NCBI GenBank assembly: GCA_902491515.1
Contig: CABUIC010000031.1
Location: 1 to 34,191, forward strand
Direction of reading: 5' to 3'
DNA length: 34,191 nt
Source of the DNA: an uncultured Porphyromonadaceae bacterium
GTDB lineage: Bacteria; Bacteroidota; Bacteroidia; Bacteroidales; Muribaculaceae
Of this stretch, positions 1-7,527 are shown in pieces. The notes under the pieces are model-generated. The model worked only from the letters and a program-made list of their open reading frames with translations. It did not search any database and was not told the DNA's origin. Each line of letters opens with the position of its first letter. The stretch's first letter is position 1. The position numbers were made by a program, and so were the translations under genes.

Positions 1-24
1 CTAATTAAAAATCAATCATATAAC

Positions 25-46
25 TGACAAAAATTAATTTTTGTCA
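25..46. repeat. 22-bp perfect palindrome
   Basis: Seen directly: the 22 bases are their own reverse complement, built from two 11-base arms (TGACAAAAATT and its complement). It lies four bases beyond the point where RhuM similarity on the minus strand ends. It could be an operator, a recombination or insertion junction, or a small terminator-like hairpin. Nothing in the window decides between these. Confidence 0.6.
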
Positions 47-50
47 TCTA

Positions 51-254
51 CTAAACTCCCCGATGAGAGTTGACACGATAGCCGACGCTGATTATCATGT
101 CTAAGTTATAGTACGAAACGACATATGTTTTGCCGTCTGGAGCAGTTGTTGCATTTTCTGCAACAACTGTATTCGGCTGTAGCTCACCGCTTTCAAACAC
201 ATTTTTGATGTGTCTCTAAATCGTAGACTTATTGCGTTGAAAAAGTTCGGGTCA
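51..254 (-). pseudogene. RhuM-family protein remnant
   Basis: On the minus strand this frame reads ELFQRNKSTI-stop-RHIKNVFESGELQPN, then DGKTYVVSYYNLDMIISVG and YRVNSHRG. This closely matches my recollection of the N-terminal DNA-binding-like region of RhuM family proteins (LFxRxxSxIxRHIxNVFxxGEL ... YNLDxIISVGYRVxSxRG). The family's usual continuation, TQFRIWA, is missing: stop codons follow directly at 51-53 and 48-50. An amber codon interrupts the frame at 216-218, and a TGA lies at 252-254 on the upstream side. It is therefore a fragment of about 65 codons, cut at both ends and internally stopped. Its base composition is lower in GC than secA next to it. RhuM genes are often found in mobile or restriction-modification islands, so this may be the scar of an old island; that is inference. 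Confidence 0.75.
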
Positions 255-280
255 GGATTTCACTAAAGCACTCTATGACG

Positions 281-327
281 AAAGAGACGGGCAGTTGCAA
301 AAAAAGCAACAGTCCGTCTCTTTTTTT
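281..327. terminator. Long hairpin terminator beyond secA
   Basis: Arms of 18 bases (AAAGAGACGGGCAGTTGC and GCAACAGTCCGTCTCTTT, few mismatches) flank a loop of seven A residues. Seven T residues follow on the plus strand and three on the minus strand. It lies 13 bases past the secA stop, so it probably ends secA transcripts. The better U-tract faces the other way and would block plus-strand transcripts running into secA. Confidence 0.75.
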
Positions 328-339
328 ATTTACGGGCTC

Positions 340-3300
340 TTAGAGGCCTTTGCCGTGGCAGTTTTTGTATTTTTTGCCGGAACCGCAGGGGCAGGGATCG
401 TTGCGGCCTACTTTGGGGGCGGCTTTCATCGGCATCGTGGGCTGAGGAGCGCCCTGACGGGCGCTGGCGGCCTTGCGCTGCTCTTCCTCTCCGGGGAGGG
501 AGGCCTTGGACTCGCGGTACTGCGGGCGCTGGCGGAGCTCGGGAGCGGCGGCCTTCACCTCAACCTCTTTCTTGGGAGCGGGGGCTTCGGTTTCGGAAGC
601 GCCGTCGGCCGGTTCGGCCGCGGGAGCCTGGGGCTGGGGCGTGCGGGTGAAAATCTGACCGCGCATTAGGGCGCTCATGGCCTTGGTGTTGAGCTCGGAG
701 AGCATGCGCTCGAAGAGGTGGAAGGACTCGACCTTGTAGATTACGAGGGGGTCCTTCTGCTCGTAGGAGGCATTCTGCACGCTCTGACGGAGCTGGTCGA
801 GCTCGCGGAGATGTTCTTTCCAGAGTTCGTCGATGGTGACGAGCAGGAGGGCCTTGTGCCATTCCTTCACGATGCTCTCGCAGTCGGTGCGGGCGGCCTC
901 CTGAAGGTCGGCTCGGAGGTTGAAGAGGCGCTTGCCGTCGGTGAGGGGCACGTTGATCGGGCCGACGTAGTCGGTCTGCTGGACCATAGCCTGAATCACG
1001 GGGTTTGCTACCTCGCGGATGCGTTCGCTGCGGCGGGCGAGGGCCTCCTGAGCGGCAGCCTCAAGGCGCTCGGTGCGTTCCTGACGGCTCATGGCGGCGT
1101 ACTCCTTCTCGGTGAAGGGAGCCTCTATCGTGAGCACACGGAAGAGCTCGGCCTGAAGGTCGGCGAAATCGGCGGGCGACTCGTAGTTGGCAATGATGTT
1201 CTCGACGGTGTCGACAAGCATATTCTGGATGTCGATTCCGATACGCTCGCCAAGGAGTGCGTGGAGACGACGGTTGTAGATGTAGGTTCGCTGCTTGTTC
1301 ATCACGTCGTCATACTCGAGGAGGCGCTTGCGGATGCCGAAGTTGTTTTCCTCGACGCGTTTCTGGGCTTTCTCGATGGCGTTGTTCACCATCTTGTGCT
1401 CAATCATCTCGTCCTCCTGGAGGCCGAGGCGGTCGAGCATCTTCATGACGGAGTCGGTTGCGAAGAGGCGCATGAGCTGGTCCTCGAAGGAGACGAAGAA
1501 CACAGACGAACCGGGATCACCCTGACGTCCTGCACGGCCGCGAAGCTGACGGTCGACGCGGCGGCTCTCGTGGCGCTCGGTGCCGATGATAGCGAGACCT
1601 CCGGCCTCCTTGACCTCGGGAGTGAGCTTGATGTCGGTACCGCGGCCCGCCATGTTCGTGGCGATGGTGACAGTTCCCTTGCGGCCGGCGAGAGCCACAA
1701 TCTCGGCCTCGCGCTGGTGGAGCTTGGCGTTGAGGACGTTGTGGGGAATCTTGCGGATATCAAGCATTCTGCTGAGAAGTTCGGAGATTTCCACGGAGGT
1801 GGTGCCGACGAGGACGGGACGGCCTTCGGAAACCATTTTCTCGATTTCGTTGATGACGGCCTTGTACTTTTCCTTCTTGGTCTTGTAGACGCGGTCGTTC
1901 ATGTCGATACGGGCCACGGGACGGTTGGTGGGGATGGTCACCACATCGAGCTTGTAGATGTCCCAGAGCTCACCGGCTTCGGTTTCGGCCGTACCGGTCA
2001 TACCCGCAAGCTTGTGGTACATGCGGAAATAGTTCTGGAGAGTGATTGTGGCGAAGGTCTGCGTGGCGGCCTCGACCTTCACGCCTTCCTTTGCCTCGAT
2101 GGCCTGATGGAGCCCGTCGCTGTAGCGGCGACCCTCCATGATTCGGCCGGTCTGCTCGTCGACAATCTTGATTTTGTTGTCGTCGATGACGTATTCGATG
2201 TCGCGCTCGAAAAGGGTATAGGCCTTGAGGAGCTGAGTGACGGTGTGGACGCGCTCGCTCTTGACAGCGTAGTTGGCCATGAGCTCGTCCTTCTTCTCCT
2301 GCCGCTCGCGGGGGTCGGCGATGTGCTCAAGCTCGGAGAGCTGGCTTGTGATGTCGGGAAGGACGAAGAACTGAGGGTCCTGGGCGTGGCCCGTGAGCTC
2401 GTCGAGGCCCTTGTCGGTGAGCTCGACGGAACGGTTCTTCTCGTCGATGACGAAGTAGAGGGGGTCGGTTACGACGGGCATCTCGCGGGCGTTGTCCTGA
2501 AGGTAGTGGGCCTCGGTCTCGAGGAGGATGTTCTTCATGCCCTCCTGGGAGAGGAAGCGGATGAGGGCGCTGTTCTTGGGAAGGCCCTTGTATGCGCGGA
2601 AGAGAAGGAGGGCGCCTTCCTTGCGGATCTCCTTGTCGTCGGAGGCAAGTTTGGTCTTGGCTTCGGAGAGGATGCCGGTGACGAGGCGCTGCTGAGCCTT
2701 CACCACCTTCTCGACGTTGGACTTGTATTCGTCGAAGTACTGCTCCTCGCCGCGGGGCACGGGGCCGGATATGATGAGAGGTGTACGGGCATCGTCGATG
2801 AGGACGGAGTCGACCTCGTCGACAATGGCGTAGTAGTGCTTGCGCTGGACGAGGTCGGCGGGCGACATGGCCATGTTGTCGCGGAGATAGTCGAAACCGA
2901 ACTCGTTGTTCGTGCCGAAAGTGATGTCGCAGGCGTAGGCCTTGCGGCGCTCGGGGGAGTTGGGCTCGGTCTTGTCGATGCAGTCGACAGTCGCGCCGTG
3001 GAACATGTAGAGCGGACCCATCCACTCGCAGTCGCGCTTGGCGAGGTAGTCGTTGACGGTCACGACGTGTACACCCCGACGGGAGAGGGAACGGAGGAAC
3101 ACGGGGAGAGTGGCGACGAGGGTCTTGCCCTCACCGGTTGCCATCTCGGCAATCTTGCCCTGATGGAGCACTATGCCGCCGATAATCTGGACGTCGTAGT
3201 GGACCATATCCCAAGTAATCTCGTTTCCGCCGGCCATCCAGTGGTTTTTCCATATGGCCTTGTCGCCGTCGATGGAGACGAAGTCGTGGCCCGTTGCGGC

Positions 3301-3714
3301 GAGGTCGCGGTCCATCTGGGTTGCTGTTACCTCAACCGTGGGCGAGTCCGCGAAACGCGCGGCGGTCTCGCGTACAGTGGCGAACACCACGGGAAGATGC
3401 TCGTTGAGCTTCTCCTCGAGGGTGTCGATTATTTTCTTCTCGTGCTCGTCGATTTCGTCCCAGACAGGCTGGCGCTTCTCGAAGGGAAGGGTCTCGACTT
3501 CGGCCTTGAGGCGGTCGATGGCCTCCTGGTCGGCGGCGGTGGCGGCTGCAAGGTCGGCGCGAACCTTGTCGATGTTCTCGCGGAGCTGGTCGTTGGTAAG
3601 TCTGGCCATGTCAGGCCGCAAGGCGTTGACCTGATTGAGAATCGGGCGTATCGCCTTCATATCGCGGCTTGACTTGTCGCCGAATATGGTCTTTAGAATT
3701 CCGGTAAATGACAT
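340..3714 (-). CDS. secA: Protein translocase subunit SecA
   Basis: SecA is the ATPase that pushes unfolded preproteins through SecYEG. The 1,124-residue product has Walker A MATGEGKT (residues 191-198), the DEAD-type Walker B DEVDS (299-303), the second helicase domain with ATNMAGRGTDI, and a C-terminal zinc motif CPCGSGKKYKNCH used for SecB/ribosome contacts. It is longer than the roughly 900-residue Escherichia coli protein. The extra length includes an acidic region after residue 45 and an A/P/E-rich linker before the zinc tail, as is usual in Bacteroidetes. It starts at ATG 3714, downstream of its own promoter (3790-3821) and a leader hairpin (3724-3740). A long open frame on the opposite strand is a composition shadow. 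Confidence 0.98.
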   Translation of the reverse strand: MSFTGILKTIFGDKSSRDMKAIRPILNQVNALRPDMARLTNDQLRENIDKVRADLAAATAADQEAIDRLKAEVETLPFEKRQPVWDEIDEHEKKIIDTLEEKLNEHLPVVFATVRETAARFADSPTVEVTATQMDRDLAATGHDFVSIDGDKAIWKNHWMAGGNEITWDMVHYDVQIIGGIVLHQGKIAEMATGEGKTLVATLPVFLRSLSRRGVHVVTVNDYLAKRDCEWMGPLYMFHGATVDCIDKTEPNSPERRKAYACDITFGTNNEFGFDYLRDNMAMSPADLVQRKHYYAIVDEVDSVLIDDARTPLIISGPVPRGEEQYFDEYKSNVEKVVKAQQRLVTGILSEAKTKLASDDKEIRKEGALLLFRAYKGLPKNSALIRFLSQEGMKNILLETEAHYLQDNAREMPVVTDPLYFVIDEKNRSVELTDKGLDELTGHAQDPQFFVLPDITSQLSELEHIADPRERQEKKDELMANYAVKSERVHTVTQLLKAYTLFERDIEYVIDDNKIKIVDEQTGRIMEGRRYSDGLHQAIEAKEGVKVEAATQTFATITLQNYFRMYHKLAGMTGTAETEAGELWDIYKLDVVTIPTNRPVARIDMNDRVYKTKKEKYKAVINEIEKMVSEGRPVLVGTTSVEISELLSRMLDIRKIPHNVLNAKLHQREAEIVALAGRKGTVTIATNMAGRGTDIKLTPEVKEAGGLAIIGTERHESRRVDRQLRGRAGRQGDPGSSVFFVSFEDQLMRLFATDSVMKMLDRLGLQEDEMIEHKMVNNAIEKAQKRVEENNFGIRKRLLEYDDVMNKQRTYIYNRRLHALLGERIGIDIQNMLVDTVENIIANYESPADFADLQAELFRVLTIEAPFTEKEYAAMSRQERTERLEAAAQEALARRSERIREVANPVIQAMVQQTDYVGPINVPLTDGKRLFNLRADLQEAARTDCESIVKEWHKALLLVTIDELWKEHLRELDQLRQSVQNASYEQKDPLVIYKVESFHLFERMLSELNTKAMSALMRGQIFTRTPQPQAPAAEPADGASETEAPAPKKEVEVKAAAPELRQRPQYRESKASLPGEEEQRKAASARQGAPQPTMPMKAAPKVGRNDPCPCGSGKKYKNCHGKGL

Positions 3715-3723
3715 ATCTTGAAA

Positions 3724-3740
3724 TCCGGCGGTTAGCCGGA
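3724..3740 (-). promoter_or_regulatory. Stem-loop in the secA leader
   Basis: TCCGGC and GCCGGA pair around a five-base loop, nine bases before the secA ATG and inside the 5' untranslated region predicted from the upstream promoter. It could affect ribosome access. No poly-U follows, so it is not a terminator. Confidence 0.4.
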
Positions 3741-3789
3741 GCTATTGTTTGTTACGGTTTTTTATGCTTGAAAATTACGCTTCAACGTG

Positions 3790-3821
3790 CAAAAATACAA
3801 TTTTTTGCGCATATCTGCAAA
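3790..3821 (-). promoter_or_regulatory. secA promoter
   Basis: Read on the minus strand: TTTG (3818-3821), a 20-base spacer, then TATTTTTG (3790-3797). This fits the Bacteroidetes primary-sigma consensus TTTG-N19/20-TAnnTTTG. It places secA transcription start about 70 bases before its ATG. Confidence 0.75.
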
Positions 3822-3839
3822 AAAAGTATCGGAAGCCCG

Positions 3840-5456
3840 TTATTTGAGGGCTACGGGGGGCATGGCGGCGCCGTTGGGACTTCTGATGCGGAGAAGACGG
3901 GCCACCGTAGGAGCCACGACGCGGGCGTCGAGCGGAGTGTCGACGGTGCGCGGGTCTATGCCGGGAGCGTAAATGAAAACCGGGGCCGTGGTGGCCACGG
4001 CACGGAAGACCATGGGCACGTGCGGGGCGGCGGCGGAAATTCCGGCGAAATCGTCGACGACTTCAAAACCGGGAGCAACAAAAAGAAGGACGTCGCCGGA
4101 GGAATCGAGGGGCGTATTGCGACGGAGAGCCTCGGACTTACGTCCGGCGCGTCCGGCGATTATATCCTCGAGGGAATAGGCGGCGTCGACGCCGGTCATC
4201 TTCACGAGAAAATCGGCGACTTCGGCGCGGACCTCGGGCAACTGAAGGCCGAGGTCCTTTATAGTCTTGTGATTGAGGTAGAAACGGCCGTTGTGATAGC
4301 CGGAAACATAGTCGCCATTGCCGTGGAGGGCAATGAGGTACATATTGAGAAGCGACGCGGCCTTGCGGGTCGAGAACTCGCCGTGGGGAATTGCCCAGCG
4401 CTCGTCGTCACGGCGGGAGGCGGGAGTTGCCGGGGTAGCGGCGAGCATTATCGCCACGTTTCCGCCCGCTGTTCCGTCGGCGGCGCGGAAGAGACGCCCG
4501 AGGTCGCGGTCAAGACGGACATATGCGTCCATGCGCTCCATGCGCGTGTCGGCGCTCTTGGAATACTGATACGGGGCGAGAGTGTATGCGAGGGAAAGGA
4601 CGTCCGTGCCGTCGTGGCTTCCGAGGGAGAGATTGCGGATAATGTCGATTGCGACGTCAGTAATCTCTGTGTTTCCGAGCGGAGAGCCGACAAAGCGCTC
4701 AATGCGGTCGGGGGTACGCTCTCCGCGGGGGATGACGTAACGGAAGGGATATTTCCTCAGATGCTCGGGGAGAGCGGGATAATCCGCAGGGTCAAGAGCC
4801 GGGGTCCAGCTCATGGTGTCCATGCGGGTGACAAGCGGACGGATGCGGTTGCGGGCGGCAACGGTTCCGGGCATGTCGCGGTAGAACGTGGAGGAGGCCC
4901 AGTTCCCTGTGGCGGGGTCGAGCCAGAGAGCGGAATTGGCGGTGTGGCCTGCAAGGACTATTGCCTGCGCGGGCGTCGGAGCGACGGCATAGGCCATCGT
5001 CACCCCGCCTGAAGCGATCCGCGCCTCGTCGACAATTGTACTGACGCGGAGGGCCGAGGGGGAATATGTGTCGGAAGTGAAGTTGCCGATTATCCCCGGG
5101 TCGAGGAAAAGGGGCCTTGTGCGGAGGGTCTCGCGGTCGTATGTAAGGCTCTCGGCCACACCGCTCACGGAGGGAGACGCACCGGTAAGAAGCATGGCGG
5201 CCGCTCCCGTGGGGTCGAGGGATGTTCCGTAGTCGGCGTTGCTGATGGTGAGACCGTTCTTTCTGAGCTTTCCGAATCCGCCGTCAGGACCGAACTTCTC
5301 GGCGAGGAGATCGAGAGTCTCGGCGTCGAGGCCGTCGACAACTATATTAAGGAGTATACGCGCCTGAGCCGCCCGGGGCTCGGCGGCCTGCATTCCGGCC
5401 GCTGCCACGAGCGTGGCCACAAGGGCCACCACAAGAGGGGGTAAGGGACGTTTCAT
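3840..5456 (-). CDS. Secreted PafA-like phosphatase-fold protein, likely inactive
   Basis: The product (538 aa) has an N-terminal signal peptide and the fold landmarks of the alkaline phosphatase/nucleotide pyrophosphatase superfamily: VVDGL (Asp41), LLTGASPSVSGV (residues 89-100), a paired-helix region AYVRLDRDLGRLF (311-323), and APGIDPRTVDTP with APTVARLLRIRSPNG near the end. The metal-binding motifs expected from PafA are missing. The DxxxH region reads TLAPYQYS (292-299), the TADHG motif reads AATPAT (about 339-344), and the C-terminal HGxP histidine is not apparent. Only the first Asp remains. I infer a periplasmic pseudoenzyme, perhaps a binding or scaffold protein. Its ATG overlaps the upstream DUF4105 stop (ATGA), so translation is probably coupled. 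Confidence 0.75.
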   Translation of the reverse strand: MKRPLPPLVVALVATLVAAAGMQAAEPRAAQARILLNIVVDGLDAETLDLLAEKFGPDGGFGKLRKNGLTISNADYGTSLDPTGAAAMLLTGASPSVSGVAESLTYDRETLRTRPLFLDPGIIGNFTSDTYSPSALRVSTIVDEARIASGGVTMAYAVAPTPAQAIVLAGHTANSALWLDPATGNWASSTFYRDMPGTVAARNRIRPLVTRMDTMSWTPALDPADYPALPEHLRKYPFRYVIPRGERTPDRIERFVGSPLGNTEITDVAIDIIRNLSLGSHDGTDVLSLAYTLAPYQYSKSADTRMERMDAYVRLDRDLGRLFRAADGTAGGNVAIMLAATPATPASRRDDERWAIPHGEFSTRKAASLLNMYLIALHGNGDYVSGYHNGRFYLNHKTIKDLGLQLPEVRAEVADFLVKMTGVDAAYSLEDIIAGRAGRKSEALRRNTPLDSSGDVLLFVAPGFEVVDDFAGISAAAPHVPMVFRAVATTAPVFIYAPGIDPRTVDTPLDARVVAPTVARLLRIRSPNGAAMPPVALK

Positions 5457-6637
5457 TTTCTACTCCTTAAAAACTGGAAGATAAAGCATGCGCTCCGCAG
5501 CATTTCCGCGGCAATCAGGGGCCAGAATGCCGGATTGGCGCTCTGCGTACAGAACGGCCATGCAATAATCAAGCCAAAAAGTACTGCAAAGTTAATAATT
5601 TGATAGCAAAAAACGGCAGGAATCGTCTTTTTTGACCAAATAAACAATGCCGGGACGAGGCAGAAGGGGTTCAGCCACCAGATGAGATAGTTGGGTGAAG
5701 TGGCGTAATGTTCTGATACAAAAACGAGAAAAGCCACGACGCTTCCGGCGATGCCGAGCAGGGCGAAAAATACGGCGTCGAATCCCCTGGAGAAGCGCCG
5801 GCGGCGAAGGTCAAAGACCGTGACCGCAAGCGAGACAGCGAGAAGCGTCAGCGCGAATGCCATGGGAGTCAGAAACCACGGCGTCGGACCGTCAGCGGCG
5901 CCGTCCGCCGGCCCTGGGGTCACGGTCACCTCCGGGCCGACAAGGAAGCTGCCCTCCAGAGCCTCGCAGAGCGATACAGGGGCGAAAGTCTGCTCCATGC
6001 GCGAAATCGGGCGGTCGATCAGCGGGCCGAGCGCGAGGTCTATTCCGAACTGGTACCAGGGATAGTTCCGGTGGTACCATCGCATCGCCTGCCTGAACGT
6101 GCGGCATCCTGCGGCCTCCGGAGCGGGCTCGGAGAGAGCGACGGAATCAATTTCCGCGGCAAGCATCACGAGGGCGAGCGGGCGCGTGGCGCAGTTGTCG
6201 AGGACGTAGTTGTAGCGGTAGGTGTTGTTCGGCGGCGCGAGCTGCACGGCGAGCTCGTCGAGGAGACGCCTACGGGCCCGGGAAGAGAGGTTGAGCGGCT
6301 GTTCGACAATCCTGCGGCCTGAGCCGGCATAGCTGTCGACGAAAATCCGCCAGGGATAAGCCCCGACCATATAGTCAGTCTCTCCCTTGACGAAACGGTA
6401 GACGAAGTGGGGCGTATTGAAGTCGAAGAGCCCGAAATTGACGGCGAGGTCAAGTTCGTCGCCGAGCCTGACTCTCAGGGCTGAATGCCCCTCGAGCTCA
6501 TAGACCTCGGACCCGGGGTAGACCGTGACGAAGCTCAGAAGCGTGTCGACGGGTTCCGCCTCGGGCGCCTCCTGAGCGCGGAGGGCGGCCGAGGTGCTTA
6601 TTGCAAAAAGCAGGAGAAAAGTCAGGAGTCTCTGCAT
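5453..6637 (-). CDS. DUF4105/Lnb N-terminal domain membrane protein
   Basis: A 394-residue envelope protein. A signal peptide (about residues 1-22) is followed by a periplasmic domain resembling Lnb-N/DUF4105, with the conserved segments EGHSALR (His51) and DNCATRP (Cys149) and the GETDYMVGAYPWR stretch. About five hydrophobic segments fill residues 255-394, including WFLTPMAFALTLLAVSLAVT and the C-terminal FWPLIAAEMLRSACFIFQFL. The His/Cys pair suggests a papain-like fold. Activity is unknown to me. The start overlaps the queE stop in TGATG and its own stop overlaps the next start in ATGA, so it is translated between queE and the PafA-like gene. The overlap argues that the two envelope proteins are made together. 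Confidence 0.8.
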   Translation of the reverse strand: MQRLLTFLLLFAISTSAALRAQEAPEAEPVDTLLSFVTVYPGSEVYELEGHSALRVRLGDELDLAVNFGLFDFNTPHFVYRFVKGETDYMVGAYPWRIFVDSYAGSGRRIVEQPLNLSSRARRRLLDELAVQLAPPNNTYRYNYVLDNCATRPLALVMLAAEIDSVALSEPAPEAAGCRTFRQAMRWYHRNYPWYQFGIDLALGPLIDRPISRMEQTFAPVSLCEALEGSFLVGPEVTVTPGPADGAADGPTPWFLTPMAFALTLLAVSLAVTVFDLRRRRFSRGFDAVFFALLGIAGSVVAFLVFVSEHYATSPNYLIWWLNPFCLVPALFIWSKKTIPAVFCYQIINFAVLFGLIIAWPFCTQSANPAFWPLIAAEMLRSACFIFQFLRSRK

Positions 6638-7188
6638 CAGCGGATGTCGATAAGTTTATGGGTCTGGAGGGATAGGCGCCAGCGGGGATGCGCGAGGATA
6701 TAGGCCACGGTCTCGGGAATGTTCTTACCCGAACAGGGCTGGAGGAACAGCCGGGGAGCGGGAAGCAGCCGTGCCAGCTCCTCGACATCGCGCCCGTCGA
6801 AGACGATTTTCAGCTCGTCGATGCGGTCGACGGCCCATGGAGCGTCCTTCGGGGAGCATGTGACCCAGTCGACTTCGGGAGGTACGGGCATAGTTCCGTT
6901 GGTCTCGACCTGAACGTAAAAGCCGCGGAGCTTCAGCTCGCGCAGGAGCTCGCTGTCGAGCTGGAGAAGAGGCTCGCCGCCCGTTGCCACGAGGTGCCGG
7001 CCGGGGAAGGCGGAGACGGCCTCGGCAATCTGCGCGGCGGTCATTTCCGTGAAGGCGCGGAAATCGGTGTCGCAGAAGGGGCAGGCACGGTTGCAGCCCG
7101 AGAAGCGGAGGAATACGGCCGGAGTGCCCGTATAATAGCCCTCGCCCTGGAGGGAATAGAAAATCTCGTTGACTCTGTATAGTTTCAT
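6637..7188 (-). CDS. queE: 7-carboxy-7-deazaguanine synthase QueE
   Basis: Radical SAM enzyme of queuosine (preQ0) synthesis, converting 6-carboxytetrahydropterin to 7-carboxy-7-deazaguanine. The 183-residue protein starts with the family's VNEIFYSLQGEG and carries the cluster motif CNRACPFC (Cys32, Cys36, Cys39). ATGGEPLLQ is the SAM-binding GGEP segment. Its length fits the compact QueE type. Its ATG overlaps the queD stop as TGATG, and its own stop overlaps the DUF4105 start in the same way. The pair queD-queE is a standard pathway neighbourhood. Confidence 0.95.
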   Translation of the reverse strand: MKLYRVNEIFYSLQGEGYYTGTPAVFLRFSGCNRACPFCDTDFRAFTEMTAAQIAEAVSAFPGRHLVATGGEPLLQLDSELLRELKLRGFYVQVETNGTMPVPPEVDWVTCSPKDAPWAVDRIDELKIVFDGRDVEELARLLPAPRLFLQPCSGKNIPETVAYILAHPRWRLSLQTHKLIDIR

Positions 7189-7520
7189 CAGTCCAGTTCG
7201 TAGACGGCGGTGTTGCCCTCGCTTTCCTGAACCTCGACGCGGAAGCAGTTCTCGACGTTGTCGCAGATCCAGCGGGCGATGTTCTCGGCGGTTGGATTAA
7301 AGGGAAGAGTGTCGTTGAGGCAGCGGTGGTCGAGGCGCTCGGTGACGATTCGCTTTATGTCGGTGAAGTCGGTGACCATCCCGTTGGCGTTCAGCTCGCG
7401 TGCCCGGCAGTGGACTGTGACAATCCAGTTGTGGCCGTGGAGAGAGGTGCACTTGCTCTCGTAGTCAAGCTCGAGGCGGTGCGCGGCGGATATTTCAAGT
7501 CGTTTGCTTACGTAGTACAT
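7188..7520 (-). CDS. queD: 6-carboxytetrahydropterin synthase QueD
   Basis: Second step of preQ0 synthesis: dihydroneopterin triphosphate to 6-carboxy-5,6,7,8-tetrahydropterin. The 110-residue protein shows zinc ligands His14, His28 and His30 (AAHRL and LHGHNW), the catalytic Cys24 (ESKC), and DHRCLND plus PTAENIARWI typical of the PTPS fold. It lies 7 bases after cca and overlaps queE, so it is part of the long minus-strand transcript. Confidence 0.95.
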   Translation of the reverse strand: MYYVSKRLEISAAHRLELDYESKCTSLHGHNWIVTVHCRARELNANGMVTDFTDIKRIVTERLDHRCLNDTLPFNPTAENIARWICDNVENCFRVEVQESEGNTAVYELD

Positions 7521-7527
7521 AGTCGGT

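Noticed and set aside
143..169. 11-bp perfect stem with 5-base loop
   Set aside because: It lies inside the RhuM remnant and corresponds to the codons for VVAENATT, so it can be explained by codon chance. It has no U-tract on either strand.
197..213. 6-bp stem ACACAT-TTTTG-ATGTGT
   Set aside because: Also inside the RhuM-matching codons (HIKNV); too short to claim as a site.
718..3672. A 984-codon open frame on the plus strand opposite secA
   Set aside because: It mirrors secA codons in a GC-rich gene, shows Val/Gly/Glu/Leu-biased composition with no domain, and secA is certain.
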